From: Lachnospiraceae bacterium | GTDB taxonomy: Bacteria > Bacillota > Clostridia > Lachnospirales > Lachnospiraceae | Length of the DNA: 64,000 nucleotides | Assembly: GCA_017408735.1 (NCBI GenBank) | Contig: JAFQUB010000031.1 | Location: 62,001 to 126,000 of the forward strand | Direction of reading: 5' to 3' | Shown: positions 51,767-61,733 of the stretch, piece after piece | How the letters are laid out: every line of letters begins with the position of its first letter | Numbering within the stretch: position 1 is the first letter of the stretch | The notes under the pieces: generated by a model | Told to the model about the DNA's origin: nothing | The model's database searches: none | Seen by the model: only the letters and a program-made list of their open reading frames with translations | Position numbers and translations under genes: made by a program

Positions 51767-52975
51767 ATGGCAAAAATTAAGATGACAACACCACTTGTTG
51801 AAATGGACGGAGATGAAATGACAAGAATTCTTTGGAAAATCATCAAAGATGAATTGTTACTTCCTTTTATCGACTTAAATACAGAATATTACGATTTAGG
51901 TTTAGAATATCGTAACGAAACAAACGATCAGGTTACGGTAGATTCTGCAGAAGCAACAAAGAAATACGGCGTAGCTGTAAAATGTGCTACAATTACACCA
52001 AACGCAGCACGTATGACAGAATATAACTTAAAAGAAATGTGGAAAAGCCCGAACGGAACTATCCGTGCTATCTTAGATGGTACCGTATTCCGTGCTCCAA
52101 TCATTGTAAAGGGAATTGAACCAACAGTTCGCACATGGAAAAAGCCAATTACTATCGCCAGACATGCTTACGGTGATGTATACAAGGGAAGCGAAGTGAA
52201 AATCCCTGGTGCCGGAAAAGCAGAAATCGTTTATACAGCAGAAGATGGAACAGAAACAAGAGAATTAATCCATAACTTTACAGGTGCTGGTATCGTACAG
52301 GGTATGCACAACTTAAACGAATCCATTGAAAGCTTTGCAAGAAGCTGCTTTAACTATGCATTAGATACAAAACAGGATTTATGGTTTGCTACAAAAGACA
52401 CCATTTCCAAAAAATATGACCATACATTCAAGGATGTATTTCAGGAAATTTACGATGCAGAATATGATGAAAAATTCAAAGCAGCAGGCATTGAATATTT
52501 CTATACATTGATTGATGATGCCGTAGCTCGTGTAATCCGTTCTGAAGGTGGTTACATCTGGGCATGTAAGAACTATGATGGAGATGTTATGTCTGACATG
52601 GTGGCAACAGCATTCGGTTCTTTAGCAATGATGACTTCTGTATTAGTTTCCCCACAGGGTTACTATGAATACGAAGCAGCACACGGAACAGTACAGCGTC
52701 ATTACTATAAGCATTTAAAAGGCGAAGAAACATCTACTAACTCTGTAGCAACAATTTTCGCTTGGACAGGTGCATTAAGAAAACGTGGCGAATTAGATGG
52801 AAATAAGGAATTGATGGAATTTGCAGATAAGTTGGAAAAAGCTACCATCGATACCATCGAAAGTGGAAAAATGACAAAAGACCTTGCTTTAATTACTACA
52901 TTAGAAAATGTAACTGTATTAAATAGTGAAAACTTTATTAAGGCGGTTCGTGAAACATTAGAAAAGATGCTGTAA
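51767..52975 (+). CDS. icd: NADP-dependent isocitrate dehydrogenase
   Basis: Oxidatively decarboxylates isocitrate to 2-oxoglutarate. Length 402. It is of the subfamily shared with eukaryotic-type NADP enzymes (starting [18 protein letters not shown]) rather than the E. coli type. Substrate-binding parts include [16 protein letters not shown] and the later [20 protein letters not shown]; cofactor region [22 protein letters not shown] at 51753-51758. It completes the oxidative half of a partial TCA branch towards glutamate with the synthase upstream. Confidence 0.96.
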   Translation: MAKIKMTTPLVEMDGDEMTRILWKIIKDELLLPFIDLNTEYYDLGLEYRNETNDQVTVDSAEATKKYGVAVKCATITPNAARMTEYNLKEMWKSPNGTIRAILDGTVFRAPIIVKGIEPTVRTWKKPITIARHAYGDVYKGSEVKIPGAGKAEIVYTAEDGTETRELIHNFTGAGIVQGMHNLNESIESFARSCFNYALDTKQDLWFATKDTISKKYDHTFKDVFQEIYDAEYDEKFKAAGIEYFYTLIDDAVARVIRSEGGYIWACKNYDGDVMSDMVATAFGSLAMMTSVLVSPQGYYEYEAAHGTVQRHYYKHLKGEETSTNSVATIFAWTGALRKRGELDGNKELMEFADKLEKATIDTIESGKMTKDLALITTLENVTVLNSENFIKAVRETLEKML

Positions 52976-52998
52976 TTAGCAACAACAATAAAAAATGG

Positions 52999-53027
52999 TT
53001 GACAAAACGAACTTCAAGGTATAAACT
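52999..53027 (+). promoter_or_regulatory. trp operon promoter
   Basis: Perfect -35 TTGACA (52999-53004), 17-base spacer, -10 TAAACT (53022-53027). Confidence 0.8.
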
Positions 53028-53039
53028 AACTTTAGCAAA

Positions 53040-53333
53040 TAAGAAAAAACCGATGAGCAAGAGAAGTAGACTGAGGAAAAGCTTTCAGAGAGCTGCAGAT
53101 GGTGGGATTGCAGTAGTGGTGGTAACACAGAATCAGTTGAATGGACTTGTGAGGGCAGGCTGAAATGAAAAGAGTAGGTTCTGACGGGATTCCAACCCGT
53201 TACCAAGTGGATGCATATGTTTGTATGTAGAGTGAGCGGATGTTTAACATCAATCAGGGTGGTACCGCAGGAGTGAATTTTATGGCTCTTGTCCCTATGC
53301 ACTGGAAGTGCGTAGGGGCAAGGGCCTTTTTTG
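53040..53333 (+). promoter_or_regulatory. T-box leader, tryptophan specific
   Basis: tRNA-sensing leader of the trp operon. The T-box AGGGTGGTACCGC is at 53256-53268. The specifier is TGG at 53142-53144 (context TTGAA-TGG-ACTTG), which decodes tryptophan. The terminator is a very long stem (about 20 bp with three G-T pairs, 53284-53326) followed by TTTTTT. Uncharged tRNA-Trp should lift termination of trpEGDCBA. Confidence 0.93.
53284..53333 (+). terminator. T-box terminator before trpE
   Basis: Stem from GGCTCTTGTCCCTATGCACT (53284-53303) with its complement ending at 53326, loop GGA, then a T run. Confidence 0.88.
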
Positions 53334-53398
53334 CTTGAAAAAACGCCCCCTCTACAGAATTGTTACACAGAGTAAATACAATTACAGGAGGGTTTCAA

Positions 53399-54856
53399 AT
53401 GTTTCCGAGTTATGAAGAAATCAAACAATTAGATGGAGATTATAATTTAATACCTGTGGCATCAGAGATTTATGCGGATGTTATTACACCGATCACATTA
53501 CTTCGTAAGCTGGCAAAGATAGATAAAAACTTTTATCTGTTGGAAAGCGTAGAAGATGGGGTAAGACAGGGAAGATATTCTTTTTTAGGGTTTAATCCAC
53601 TGTTGCGGGCAGTATGCAAAGATTATACCGTTACAATCAAAAGCGGCGGAATAAAAAAAGAAATGAAAGGGGAGCCAAAGGAATCCATCCGGGAAATTTT
53701 AGGAGAATACAAAACGCCAAAGATTCATGGCATGCCTCCATTTACCGGTGGACTGGTAGGATATTTTTCTTATGAAATGTTCTGTTATGCAGAACCAAAA
53801 TTAAAAATGAAATCCAGCGACTTTTACGATTTTGATTTGATGCTGTTTGATAAGGTAATTGCTTATGATAATTTAAAACAGAAAATCATTATTGTGGTAA
53901 ATATGAAAGCAGAAGATGGAGAGCAGGGGTACAATGCAGCTTGTCTTGAAATCGAAAAAATCAAAAATATGATTTATGATGCTACCCCGCTGGAAGAAAT
54001 TAATGTACAGGAAAAAGTCGAATTTACCTGTAACACAACAAAAGAAGAATACTTCGAAATGGTGGAAAAGACAAAGCATTATATCAAAGAAGGAGATATT
54101 TTCCAGGGAGTGATTTCCAGAAGATTTGAGGCGGATTACGAAAGTTCCCTGATAAATGCCTACCGTGTACTCCGTACCACAAACCCTTCACCATATATGT
54201 ACTATATTCAGAGCGGTGATGTGCAGATATGTGGAGCGTCACCGGAAACAATGGTAAAACTGCAAAATGGAAAATTAACAACTTTTCCGGTGGCAGGAAC
54301 CAGACCAAGAGGTACGACAGATGCGGAAGACGAAGCTTTGGAAAAAGAATTACTGGCTGATGAAAAAGAACGTTCCGAACATAATATGCTGGTGGATCTG
54401 GCAAGAAATGATATCGGTAGAATAGCAGAATATGGCAGTGTGTATGTGCAGGATTATATGAAAATACACAGATTTTCCAAAGTAATGCATATTGCATCTA
54501 CAGTGTGTGGTCAGATTGCTGAAGAAAAAGACGGATGTGATACGGTAGCGGCACTGTTACCGGCAGGAACACTTTCGGGTGCGCCAAAATTTAGAGCTTG
54601 TGAAATTATTGACGAACTGGAAAAAGCACCTAGAGGTGTTTATGGAGGAGCCATTGGATATATGGATTTTTCCGGAAATTTAGATGTATGTATTGCCATC
54701 AGGACAGCGGTAAAGAAAGGCAATAAAGTCTATGTGCAGGCAGGAGCCGGTATTGTGGCAGATTCCGTACCACAAAAAGAGTACGAAGAATGTGCTCACA
54801 AGGCAGGGGCCGTAATCAACGCGATTACAAGAGCAAGTGAGGTGAATGGAAAATGA
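53399..54856 (+). CDS. trpE: Anthranilate synthase component I
   Basis: Makes anthranilate from chorismate with TrpG. The start at 53399 follows AGGAGGG (53386-53392) by six bases and gives 485 residues; an upstream in-frame start is within the leader. The tryptophan feedback motif LLES is at about residue 49 in NFYLLESVEDG. The chorismate-binding core has the signatures FQGVISRRFEADY, GASPETMVKL, PVAGTRPRG and ERSEHNMLVDLARNDIGR. The last four bases overlap trpG (ATGA). Confidence 0.97.
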   Translation: MFPSYEEIKQLDGDYNLIPVASEIYADVITPITLLRKLAKIDKNFYLLESVEDGVRQGRYSFLGFNPLLRAVCKDYTVTIKSGGIKKEMKGEPKESIREILGEYKTPKIHGMPPFTGGLVGYFSYEMFCYAEPKLKMKSSDFYDFDLMLFDKVIAYDNLKQKIIIVVNMKAEDGEQGYNAACLEIEKIKNMIYDATPLEEINVQEKVEFTCNTTKEEYFEMVEKTKHYIKEGDIFQGVISRRFEADYESSLINAYRVLRTTNPSPYMYYIQSGDVQICGASPETMVKLQNGKLTTFPVAGTRPRGTTDAEDEALEKELLADEKERSEHNMLVDLARNDIGRIAEYGSVYVQDYMKIHRFSKVMHIASTVCGQIAEEKDGCDTVAALLPAGTLSGAPKFRACEIIDELEKAPRGVYGGAIGYMDFSGNLDVCIAIRTAVKKGNKVYVQAGAGIVADSVPQKEYEECAHKAGAVINAITRASEVNGK

Positions 54857-55434
54857 TTTTACTGATTGATAATTATGACAGCTTTTCCTACAATTTGGTA
54901 CAATTGATTGGCGGATTATGTAAAGAAAATGGTGCAGAAGAAGTTAAGGTAATTCGAAATGATGAACTAACCGTAGCAGAAATCGAGGCGTTACATCCAA
55001 GCCGTATCGTGCTGTCTCCAGGACCGGGAAGACCTTCGGATGCAGGTGTTTGTGAAGATGTTGTAAAAGAGCTAAAATCTAAGGTGAAAATCCTAGGCGT
55101 GTGTCTGGGGCATCAGGGGATTTGTGAAAGCTTTGGCGGGAATATCACTTATGCAAAGGTGTTGATGCACGGAAAACAAAGTCAGATAAAAATTGATACC
55201 ACAGCACAGATTTTTAAAGGTTTACCGGAAGAAATACAGGTGGCAAGATACCATTCACTGGCTGCTGAAAGAAGTACGTTACCGGAAGAACTTCAGATAA
55301 TTGCAGAAGACGAATCCGGAGAAATTATGGCGGTAAAGCATAAGGAATATGAAATCTACGGACTACAGTTTCACCCGGAATCTGTGTTGACACCGAATGG
55401 TGAAGTGATGATGAAGAATTTTTTGTTTGAATAA
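54853..55434 (+). CDS. trpG: Anthranilate synthase component II (glutamine amidotransferase)
   Basis: Class I glutaminase subunit delivering ammonia to TrpE, 193 residues. The nucleophile Cys is in [11 protein letters not shown], the oxyanion motif is [12 protein letters not shown], and the catalytic His-x-Glu is in [10 protein letters not shown]. Start overlaps the trpE stop by four bases, so equal translation is likely. Could also serve as pabA, as in B. subtilis. Confidence 0.97.
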   Translation: MILLIDNYDSFSYNLVQLIGGLCKENGAEEVKVIRNDELTVAEIEALHPSRIVLSPGPGRPSDAGVCEDVVKELKSKVKILGVCLGHQGICESFGGNITYAKVLMHGKQSQIKIDTTAQIFKGLPEEIQVARYHSLAAERSTLPEELQIIAEDESGEIMAVKHKEYEIYGLQFHPESVLTPNGEVMMKNFLFE

Positions 55435-55463
55435 AATCTTTATTTGGCTTGGAGGGAAAGAAA

Positions 55464-56474
55464 ATGATTAAGGAAGCAATTTATAAATTAGTAAATAAAG
55501 AAGATTTAACTTACCAGATGGCAGAAGAAGTAATGGACGAAATTATGAGCGGAAATGCAACAGAAATTCAGATATCCTCCTTTTTAACAGCGCTTCGTAT
55601 GAAGGGAGAAACCATCGAAGAAATCACAGCCTGTGCGGCGGGGATGAGAAAACATGCGGTACGTTTGCTTCATGAAATGGATGTTTTGGAAATTGTTGGA
55701 ACCGGTGGCGATGAGGCAAATACCTTTAATATTTCTACCACATCAGCCCTTGTGGTGTCTGCAGCAGGAATTCCTGTGGCAAAGCATGGTAACAGAAGTG
55801 TATCCAGCAAATGTGGCGCTGCAGACGTTTTAGAGGCTCTGGGAGTGAAAATCACTATTTCAGCAGAACAAAGTACAGAGATTTTAAATAAAATTGGTAT
55901 CTGCTTTATGTTTGCCCAGAAATATCATTCCTCTATGAAGTATGTGGCACCGGTAAGAAAAGAACTTGGCATTCGTACCGTATTTAATATTTTAGGACCT
56001 TTAACAAATCCGGCAGGTGCCAACATGGAATTGTTAGGGGTATATGAAGAAGAATTGGTGGAACCACTGGCGAAGGTCTTGTTAAATCTGGGTGTAAAAA
56101 GAGGAATTGTGGCATATGGACAGGATGGCTTAGATGAAATTTCTTTAAGTGCACCAACTACATGTTGTGAAATTCGTGATGGAAAATTAAAAAGCTATGT
56201 ATTAAATCCGGAAAACTATGGCTTTAAACTTTGCAAAAAACAGGATTTGGTAGGTGGAGATCCAAAAGAAAATGCTGAAATTACAAGAGCTATTTTAAAT
56301 GGAGAAAAAGGGCCTAAACGAGATGCTGTTGTTCTAAATTCTGCTGCCTGCATTTATATGGCAAAGGATAATGTAACCTTCGAAGATGCAATCAAAATGG
56401 CAGAAGAGATTATTGACAGTGGTAAGGCGAAAGAACAGTTAGATAAATTCATAGAAATTTCAAATCAGTATTAA
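55464..56474 (+). CDS. trpD: Anthranilate phosphoribosyltransferase
   Basis: Transfers phosphoribose to anthranilate. The start at 55464 follows GGAGGG (55451-55456) by seven bases; the product has 336 residues. Signatures are [20 protein letters not shown] (part), [22 protein letters not shown] (part) and [10 protein letters not shown]. Not fused to trpG. Followed by trpC after 11 bases. Confidence 0.97.
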   Translation: MIKEAIYKLVNKEDLTYQMAEEVMDEIMSGNATEIQISSFLTALRMKGETIEEITACAAGMRKHAVRLLHEMDVLEIVGTGGDEANTFNISTTSALVVSAAGIPVAKHGNRSVSSKCGAADVLEALGVKITISAEQSTEILNKIGICFMFAQKYHSSMKYVAPVRKELGIRTVFNILGPLTNPAGANMELLGVYEEELVEPLAKVLLNLGVKRGIVAYGQDGLDEISLSAPTTCCEIRDGKLKSYVLNPENYGFKLCKKQDLVGGDPKENAEITRAILNGEKGPKRDAVVLNSAACIYMAKDNVTFEDAIKMAEEIIDSGKAKEQLDKFIEISNQY

Positions 56475-56485
56475 GGAGTATTGGG

Positions 56486-57283
56486 ATGATATTACAGGAA
56501 ATCGCAGAAGCCACTAGAAAAAGAGTGGCTTTAGAAAAAGAAGAACTATCCTTAGAAGCAGTAAAAGAACAGGCTCTTTCCATGCCAAAGGGTGATTTTT
56601 CCTTCGAAAAGACAATAGGCAGTGGTGGAATCCACTTTATCTGTGAAGTGAAGAAAGCATCTCCTTCCAAAGGAATTATTGCAGAGCATTTTCCTTATGT
56701 GGAGATTGCAAAGGAATACGAAGCAGCAGGTGCTGACTGTATCTCTGTATTGACAGAACCGGATTATTTTAAAGGAAGTATTCAATATTTGAAGGAAATT
56801 AAAGAAGTGGTAAATATTCCGGTTATCCGAAAGGATTTTATTATTGATGAATACATGATTTATCAGGCAAAGGTGATGCGTGCAGATTGTGTACTTCTTA
56901 TCTGTTCCCTACTAGACACGGAAACGTTAAAGATGTATATTAGTATTTGTGACAAACTTGGATTGTCTGCATTGGTAGAAGCCCATGATGAAGAAGAAAT
57001 TCAAAGTGCCATTCAGGCAGGTGCCAGAATGATTGGTGTGAATAACAGGGATTTAAAGACCTTTACGGTGGATATACATAACAGTGAACGGTTACGAAAA
57101 TTAGTTCCGCCGGAGATTTCTTTTGTGGCAGAAAGTGGAATTAAGACAAATGCAGATATTGAAGTGCTAAAAGCAGCCAATGTAAACGGTGTTTTGATTG
57201 GAGAAACACTGATGAAAAGTAAAGATAAAGCAAATATGCTTGCACAATTAAAAGGTGAAGAAAAGGAGAATGAAAATGAGTAG
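56486..57283 (+). CDS. trpC: Indole-3-glycerol phosphate synthase
   Basis: Ring-closing step giving indole-3-glycerol phosphate, single-domain (beta/alpha)8 barrel of 265 residues. Catalytic segments are [36 protein letters not shown] and VAESGIKT. It is not fused to a TrpF domain, and no trpF follows. The stop overlaps trpB by eight bases in the form ATGAGTAG. Confidence 0.97.
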   Translation: MILQEIAEATRKRVALEKEELSLEAVKEQALSMPKGDFSFEKTIGSGGIHFICEVKKASPSKGIIAEHFPYVEIAKEYEAAGADCISVLTEPDYFKGSIQYLKEIKEVVNIPVIRKDFIIDEYMIYQAKVMRADCVLLICSLLDTETLKMYISICDKLGLSALVEAHDEEEIQSAIQAGARMIGVNNRDLKTFTVDIHNSERLRKLVPPEISFVAESGIKTNADIEVLKAANVNGVLIGETLMKSKDKANMLAQLKGEEKENENE

Positions 57284-58463
57284 TAAAGGAAGATTTGGGA
57301 AATACGGTGGACAATATATACCGGAAACATTGATGAATGCAGTAATTGATTTGGAAAATGCATACAACAAATATAAGGATGATCCGGAATTTAAAGAAGA
57401 ACTTGCTACTTTATATAAAGAATATGCAGGACGTCCATCTTTATTATATTATGCTGAAAAAATGACAAAAGATTTAGGTGGAGCTAAAATCTACTTAAAG
57501 AGAGAAGATTTAAACCATACAGGTTCTCATAAAATTAACAATGTGTTAGGACAGTGTCTGTTGGCAAAGAAAATGGGGAAGACAAGAGTTATCGCTGAGA
57601 CAGGTGCCGGACAGCACGGTGTGGCAACAGCAACTGTTGCAGCCTTAATGGGCATGGAATGTGAAATCTTTATGGGAAAAGAGGATACCGAACGTCAGGC
57701 ATTGAATGTGTTCCGTATGGAATTGTTAGGTGCTAAAGTACACGCTGTTACCAGTGGAACTCAGACTTTAAAAGATGCCGTGAACGAAACCATGCGTGAA
57801 TGGACAAAACGTATTGATGATACACACTATGTTTTGGGTTCTGTTATGGGACCATTCCCATTTCCAACCATCGTACGTGATTTCCAGAAAATCATTGGAG
57901 AAGAAATCAGAAAACAGATGATGGAAGCAGAAGGAAGACTTCCGGATGCGGTAATTGCCTGCGTAGGCGGTGGAAGTAATGCTATGGGTGCTTTTTATGA
58001 TTTTATTAAAGATGAATCTGTGGAATTAATTGGTTGTGAAGCAGCGGGTCTTGGTGTGGATAATCCAAAGAATGCAGCAACCATTGCAAATGGTTCCGAA
58101 GGAATTTTCCATGGAATGAAATCTCTGTTCTGTCAGGACGAATATGGTCAGATTGCACCGGTATATTCTATTTCTGCAGGTTTAGATTATCCGGGTATTG
58201 GACCGGAACATGCTATGTTGCATGAGTGCGGCAGAGCACGTTATGTGCCAATTACAGATGACGAAGCAGTAGCTGCTTTCGAGTATTTATCCAGAACCGA
58301 AGGAATTATTCCGGCAATTGAAAGTTCCCATGCAGTAGCATATGCCATGAAATATGCGAAAGAACTTCCAAAGGATAAGGTAATTGTAATCAATATTTCA
58401 GGACGCGGTGACAAAGACGTTGCAGCCATCGCAAGATATAGAGGAGTGGAAATTTATGAGTAG
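57276..58463 (+). CDS. trpB: Tryptophan synthase beta chain
   Basis: PLP enzyme joining indole and serine, 395 residues from ATG 57276 (RBS AAGGAG, 57263-57268, seven bases). The PLP Lys is in [15 protein letters not shown], the phosphate-binding GGGSNAMG and the ammonium tunnel residues are kept. It is the TrpB1 type that pairs with TrpA. The end overlaps trpA by eight bases with the same ATGAGTAG junction as at its own start. Confidence 0.98.
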   Translation: MSSKGRFGKYGGQYIPETLMNAVIDLENAYNKYKDDPEFKEELATLYKEYAGRPSLLYYAEKMTKDLGGAKIYLKREDLNHTGSHKINNVLGQCLLAKKMGKTRVIAETGAGQHGVATATVAALMGMECEIFMGKEDTERQALNVFRMELLGAKVHAVTSGTQTLKDAVNETMREWTKRIDDTHYVLGSVMGPFPFPTIVRDFQKIIGEEIRKQMMEAEGRLPDAVIACVGGGSNAMGAFYDFIKDESVELIGCEAAGLGVDNPKNAATIANGSEGIFHGMKSLFCQDEYGQIAPVYSISAGLDYPGIGPEHAMLHECGRARYVPITDDEAVAAFEYLSRTEGIIPAIESSHAVAYAMKYAKELPKDKVIVINISGRGDKDVAAIARYRGVEIYE

Positions 58464-59232
58464 AATACAGAATGCATTTAAAAACGGAAAGGCATTTATC
58501 CCTTTCATAACAGCAGGAGATCCTGATTTAGATACTACAGAAAAGCTAATTTATGCCATGGAAAAGGCAGGAGCTGACTTAATTGAACTTGGTGTGCCAT
58601 TTTCAGACCCGACAGCAGAAGGTCCGGTGATTCAGGAAGCAAATGAAAGAGCTTTGGCCAACGGGTGTACTACAGACAAATTGTTTGACATGATGGAAAA
58701 AGTGCGTAAAAACACAGAAATTCCAATTGTGTACCTGACCTATCTTAATCCGATTTATGCTTATGGCAAAGAAAAATTTATGAAAAAATGTCAAGAATGT
58801 GGCGTGGATGGATTGATTATTCCGGATTTGCCATATGAAGAAAAAGATGAACTGTCCGATGTCTGCAAAAAATATGGCATTGATATGATTTCTCTTATTA
58901 CACCAACTTCCCAGGAAAGAGTTACTATGATTGCTAAGGAAGCAGAAGGATTTGTATATTGCGTTTCTTCTTTGGGAGTTACAGGTGTAAGAACAGAAAT
59001 CAAAACAGATATTTCTGAAATGATAAGTCTTGTGAAAGATGCTACCGATGCTCCGTGCGCAGTAGGATTTGGTATTGCCGTACCGGAACAGGCGGTAGAA
59101 ATGGCGAAGGTGGCAGATGGTGCTATCGTAGGAAGTGCCATTGTAAAAATTATTGCAGAACACGGCAAAAATAGCGAAAAGCCGGTAGCTGATTATGTAA
59201 AAAAGATGAAGGACGCTATCAAAATGCTATAA
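58456..59232 (+). CDS. trpA: Tryptophan synthase alpha chain
   Basis: Releases indole from indole-3-glycerol phosphate for TrpB. The start at 58456 follows GAGGAG (about 58441-58446); a longer frame from 58408 lies within trpB. Length 258. Catalytic Glu in [19 protein letters not shown] (part), catalytic Asp in [11 protein letters not shown], and the phosphate loop GFGIAVPEQ are present. Last gene of the trp operon; no terminator is evident before the pullulanase gene 32 bases later. Confidence 0.97.
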   Translation: MSRIQNAFKNGKAFIPFITAGDPDLDTTEKLIYAMEKAGADLIELGVPFSDPTAEGPVIQEANERALANGCTTDKLFDMMEKVRKNTEIPIVYLTYLNPIYAYGKEKFMKKCQECGVDGLIIPDLPYEEKDELSDVCKKYGIDMISLITPTSQERVTMIAKEAEGFVYCVSSLGVTGVRTEIKTDISEMISLVKDATDAPCAVGFGIAVPEQAVEMAKVADGAIVGSAIVKIIAEHGKNSEKPVADYVKKMKDAIKML

Positions 59233-59264
59233 ACGTATATAATTAGGAGGGGAGGGGCTATAAA

Positions 59265-61652
59265 ATGAAAAACAAATATGTAAAGCAATTACTTGCAGTG
59301 GCAGTATTTACATTGACCTGCACATCTTTTAGTGGCTGTGGTAATCAGAAGAATATAGAAACGGTAATACCAACAGAAACAGTTACAAAGGAAGTTCCTG
59401 AGGAAGAAGCGACGACTCAGGAAACTTCCACGGAGCCAGTGAAGAAAGAAAACGGAATTAGTATTTCCAATGTAGTCTATAATGTAGAAAAGAATTCTGT
59501 GATTGCAGTAATCAATGGTTCTGTTTCCGAGGAAGAAAAGTCATCTTTTAAAATAGTAAACGGAGATGGGGAAGAAAAGGAAGTCAGTCAGGTAATACAG
59601 GCTGCTTCCAGATATACGTTTCAGTTAACAGAAAGTCTGGATATCAGCCAGACATATGCATTGTCATATAAAGGGCAGTTAATCAACATTACCATGCCAT
59701 TGCCATATTCCACAGAAGCTTTCGAAAAGGAATACACATATGAAAGTGATGATTTGGGGGCTACCTGGAGTAAAAGTGAAACCACCTTTAAAGTGTGGGC
59801 GCCTACTGCAGAGAAAGTAATGCTAAATTTATATACATCCGGTGATGAAACCCAGCATGATTTGATAGAAACAATCGAAATGTCATCTATGGGCAATGGG
59901 GTATGGGGAGTTGAGAAATCCGGAGATTTGAATGGAACTTATTATACCTATTCTGTTGTAATTAATAGTGAAATTATGGAAGCCTGTGATCCGTACGCCA
60001 AAACAACCGGTGTAAACGGAAAACGGGCTATGGTGCTTGATATGGATTCTACCAATCCGGAAGGATGGAGCAAGGATAAAAATCCAAATAAAGGTATTGC
60101 GATGACGGAATCCGTGATTTATGAATTACATCTTAGAGATATTTCGGCAGATGAATCTTCCGGAATTGAACAAAAAGGCAAGTATTTGGGATTGACGGAA
60201 ACAGGAACACATACCACCTCCGGTCAGTCTACCGGACTTGACTACTTAAAGGATTTGGGTGTAACACATTTACATATTATGCCAATGTATGACTATGGTT
60301 CTGTAGATGAATCAAAGGAAAGCGCAGAAAATTATAACTGGGGTTATGACCCTGTGAATTTTAATGTGCCGGAAGGTTCTTATTCAACCAATCCACAAGC
60401 AGGAGAAGTCCGTGTGTTAGAAGCAAAGACTATGGTAAAAACACTTCATGATAACGGCATCAGTGTAATTATGGATGTGGTATACAATCATGTATACGAT
60501 GCGGATAATTTTTGCTACAACATTTTGGTTCCAAAGTATTTTTCCAGAGTGAACGATTATGGAGAATATTCCAATGGCTCCGGTTGCAAAAATGATACAG
60601 CAACAGAACGCAGCATGGTGAAAAAATATATTGTAGATTCGGTAAATTACTGGGTAGAAGAATATCATATTGACGGTTTTCGTTTTGATTTGGCTGGTTT
60701 AATTGACACAGAAACCATGAATGAAGTAATTTCCACCGTACATAAAAAGCATCCGGATGTGATTTTTTATGGGGAAGGCTGGTCTATGGATACCACAGTT
60801 ACTAAGAGCGGGTATACTCTTGCCACACAGAATAACTTGGCCCAGGTAGAAGATTTTGCTTTGTATAATGATTACTTTAGAGATAATGTTAGAGGCGGTA
60901 ACGGAAAAGCAACCGATGGCGGTTATATTTCCGGAAATGGCGGAAATAATATGGCAATTCAGAACATTGTAAAAGGTAAAACCTCTTGGGCATCAGAACC
61001 TTCCCAAGTAGTCAATTATAATGCCTGCCATGATAATAATACCTTGTTTGACAAGATTGCTATTGCAAATGGTAATGATAAATTTGAGGATAATGTAAAG
61101 AAAAATAAGCTGGCAGCCGCAGTCATGTTTACATCACAGGGAACACCATTTATGATGTCCGGCGAAGAAATACTTCGTACCAAAGTAAAAGAAGATACAG
61201 CAACAGACGCCCGAGTTTTAGGTGCGGATAGTTATGACAGTAACAGTTATAAATCCGGTGATAAGGTTAATTCAATAAAATGGGATACCTTATCAGAAAA
61301 TGCCTATAAAAACGTATATGAATATTACAAAGGTTTAATTGCCTTTAGAAAAGCCCATGCAGGTTTTAGCATGACAAACAGGGCGGATGTAGAAAAATAC
61401 CTTACCTTTACAGAAGACACTCCGGAAAACGTAACCGCCTTTACCATCAGCGGAAATTATAAAAAGGAAAAGTCTAAAGGAATTTATGTGATTTATAATC
61501 CTACCAGTGCGGATGTGGAAGTAACTCTGCCGGCAGGAGAATGGAATATCTATGTAAATGGTGAAAAAGCAGGAACCGAAAGCCTTGGTACCGCCAAAGA
61601 AAAAGTAACAGTATCCGGTGTTTCTGTTATGGTATTAGTAAAGGAAAAATAG
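59265..61652 (+). CDS. pulA: Type I pullulanase, surface lipoprotein
   Basis: Debranching enzyme cleaving alpha-1,6 bonds in pullulan, glycogen or branched starch fragments. Length 795. A lipoprotein signal (lipobox SFSGC, Cys25) means it is displayed on the cell surface. After a Thr/Glu linker there is a beta-domain, then a CBM48-like domain (about 160-260, TTFKVWAPTAEKVMLNLY), then the GH13 barrel. The type I pullulanase motif YNWGYDP is at about 350. Catalytic residues: Asp in GFRFDLAG, Glu in FYGEGW, Asp in NACHDNNT. RBS GGAGGGGAGG precedes ATG 59265. Suits a starch-using gut anaerobe. Confidence 0.95.
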   Translation: MKNKYVKQLLAVAVFTLTCTSFSGCGNQKNIETVIPTETVTKEVPEEEATTQETSTEPVKKENGISISNVVYNVEKNSVIAVINGSVSEEEKSSFKIVNGDGEEKEVSQVIQAASRYTFQLTESLDISQTYALSYKGQLINITMPLPYSTEAFEKEYTYESDDLGATWSKSETTFKVWAPTAEKVMLNLYTSGDETQHDLIETIEMSSMGNGVWGVEKSGDLNGTYYTYSVVINSEIMEACDPYAKTTGVNGKRAMVLDMDSTNPEGWSKDKNPNKGIAMTESVIYELHLRDISADESSGIEQKGKYLGLTETGTHTTSGQSTGLDYLKDLGVTHLHIMPMYDYGSVDESKESAENYNWGYDPVNFNVPEGSYSTNPQAGEVRVLEAKTMVKTLHDNGISVIMDVVYNHVYDADNFCYNILVPKYFSRVNDYGEYSNGSGCKNDTATERSMVKKYIVDSVNYWVEEYHIDGFRFDLAGLIDTETMNEVISTVHKKHPDVIFYGEGWSMDTTVTKSGYTLATQNNLAQVEDFALYNDYFRDNVRGGNGKATDGGYISGNGGNNMAIQNIVKGKTSWASEPSQVVNYNACHDNNTLFDKIAIANGNDKFEDNVKKNKLAAAVMFTSQGTPFMMSGEEILRTKVKEDTATDARVLGADSYDSNSYKSGDKVNSIKWDTLSENAYKNVYEYYKGLIAFRKAHAGFSMTNRADVEKYLTFTEDTPENVTAFTISGNYKKEKSKGIYVIYNPTSADVEVTLPAGEWNIYVNGEKAGTESLGTAKEKVTVSGVSVMVLVKEK

Positions 61653-61733
61653 AATCTGGATATTGCACTTTGAAAAAAAGGAGTGTAAAATAACTTCGGT
61701 ATAACATCAATGAAAGAAATAGGGAGGAATAAA

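Noticed and set aside
58603..59163. Minus-strand frame of 186 codons inside trpA
   Set aside because: trpA on the plus strand is certain; the antisense frame is rich in Phe, Cys, His and Asn and has no start signals.
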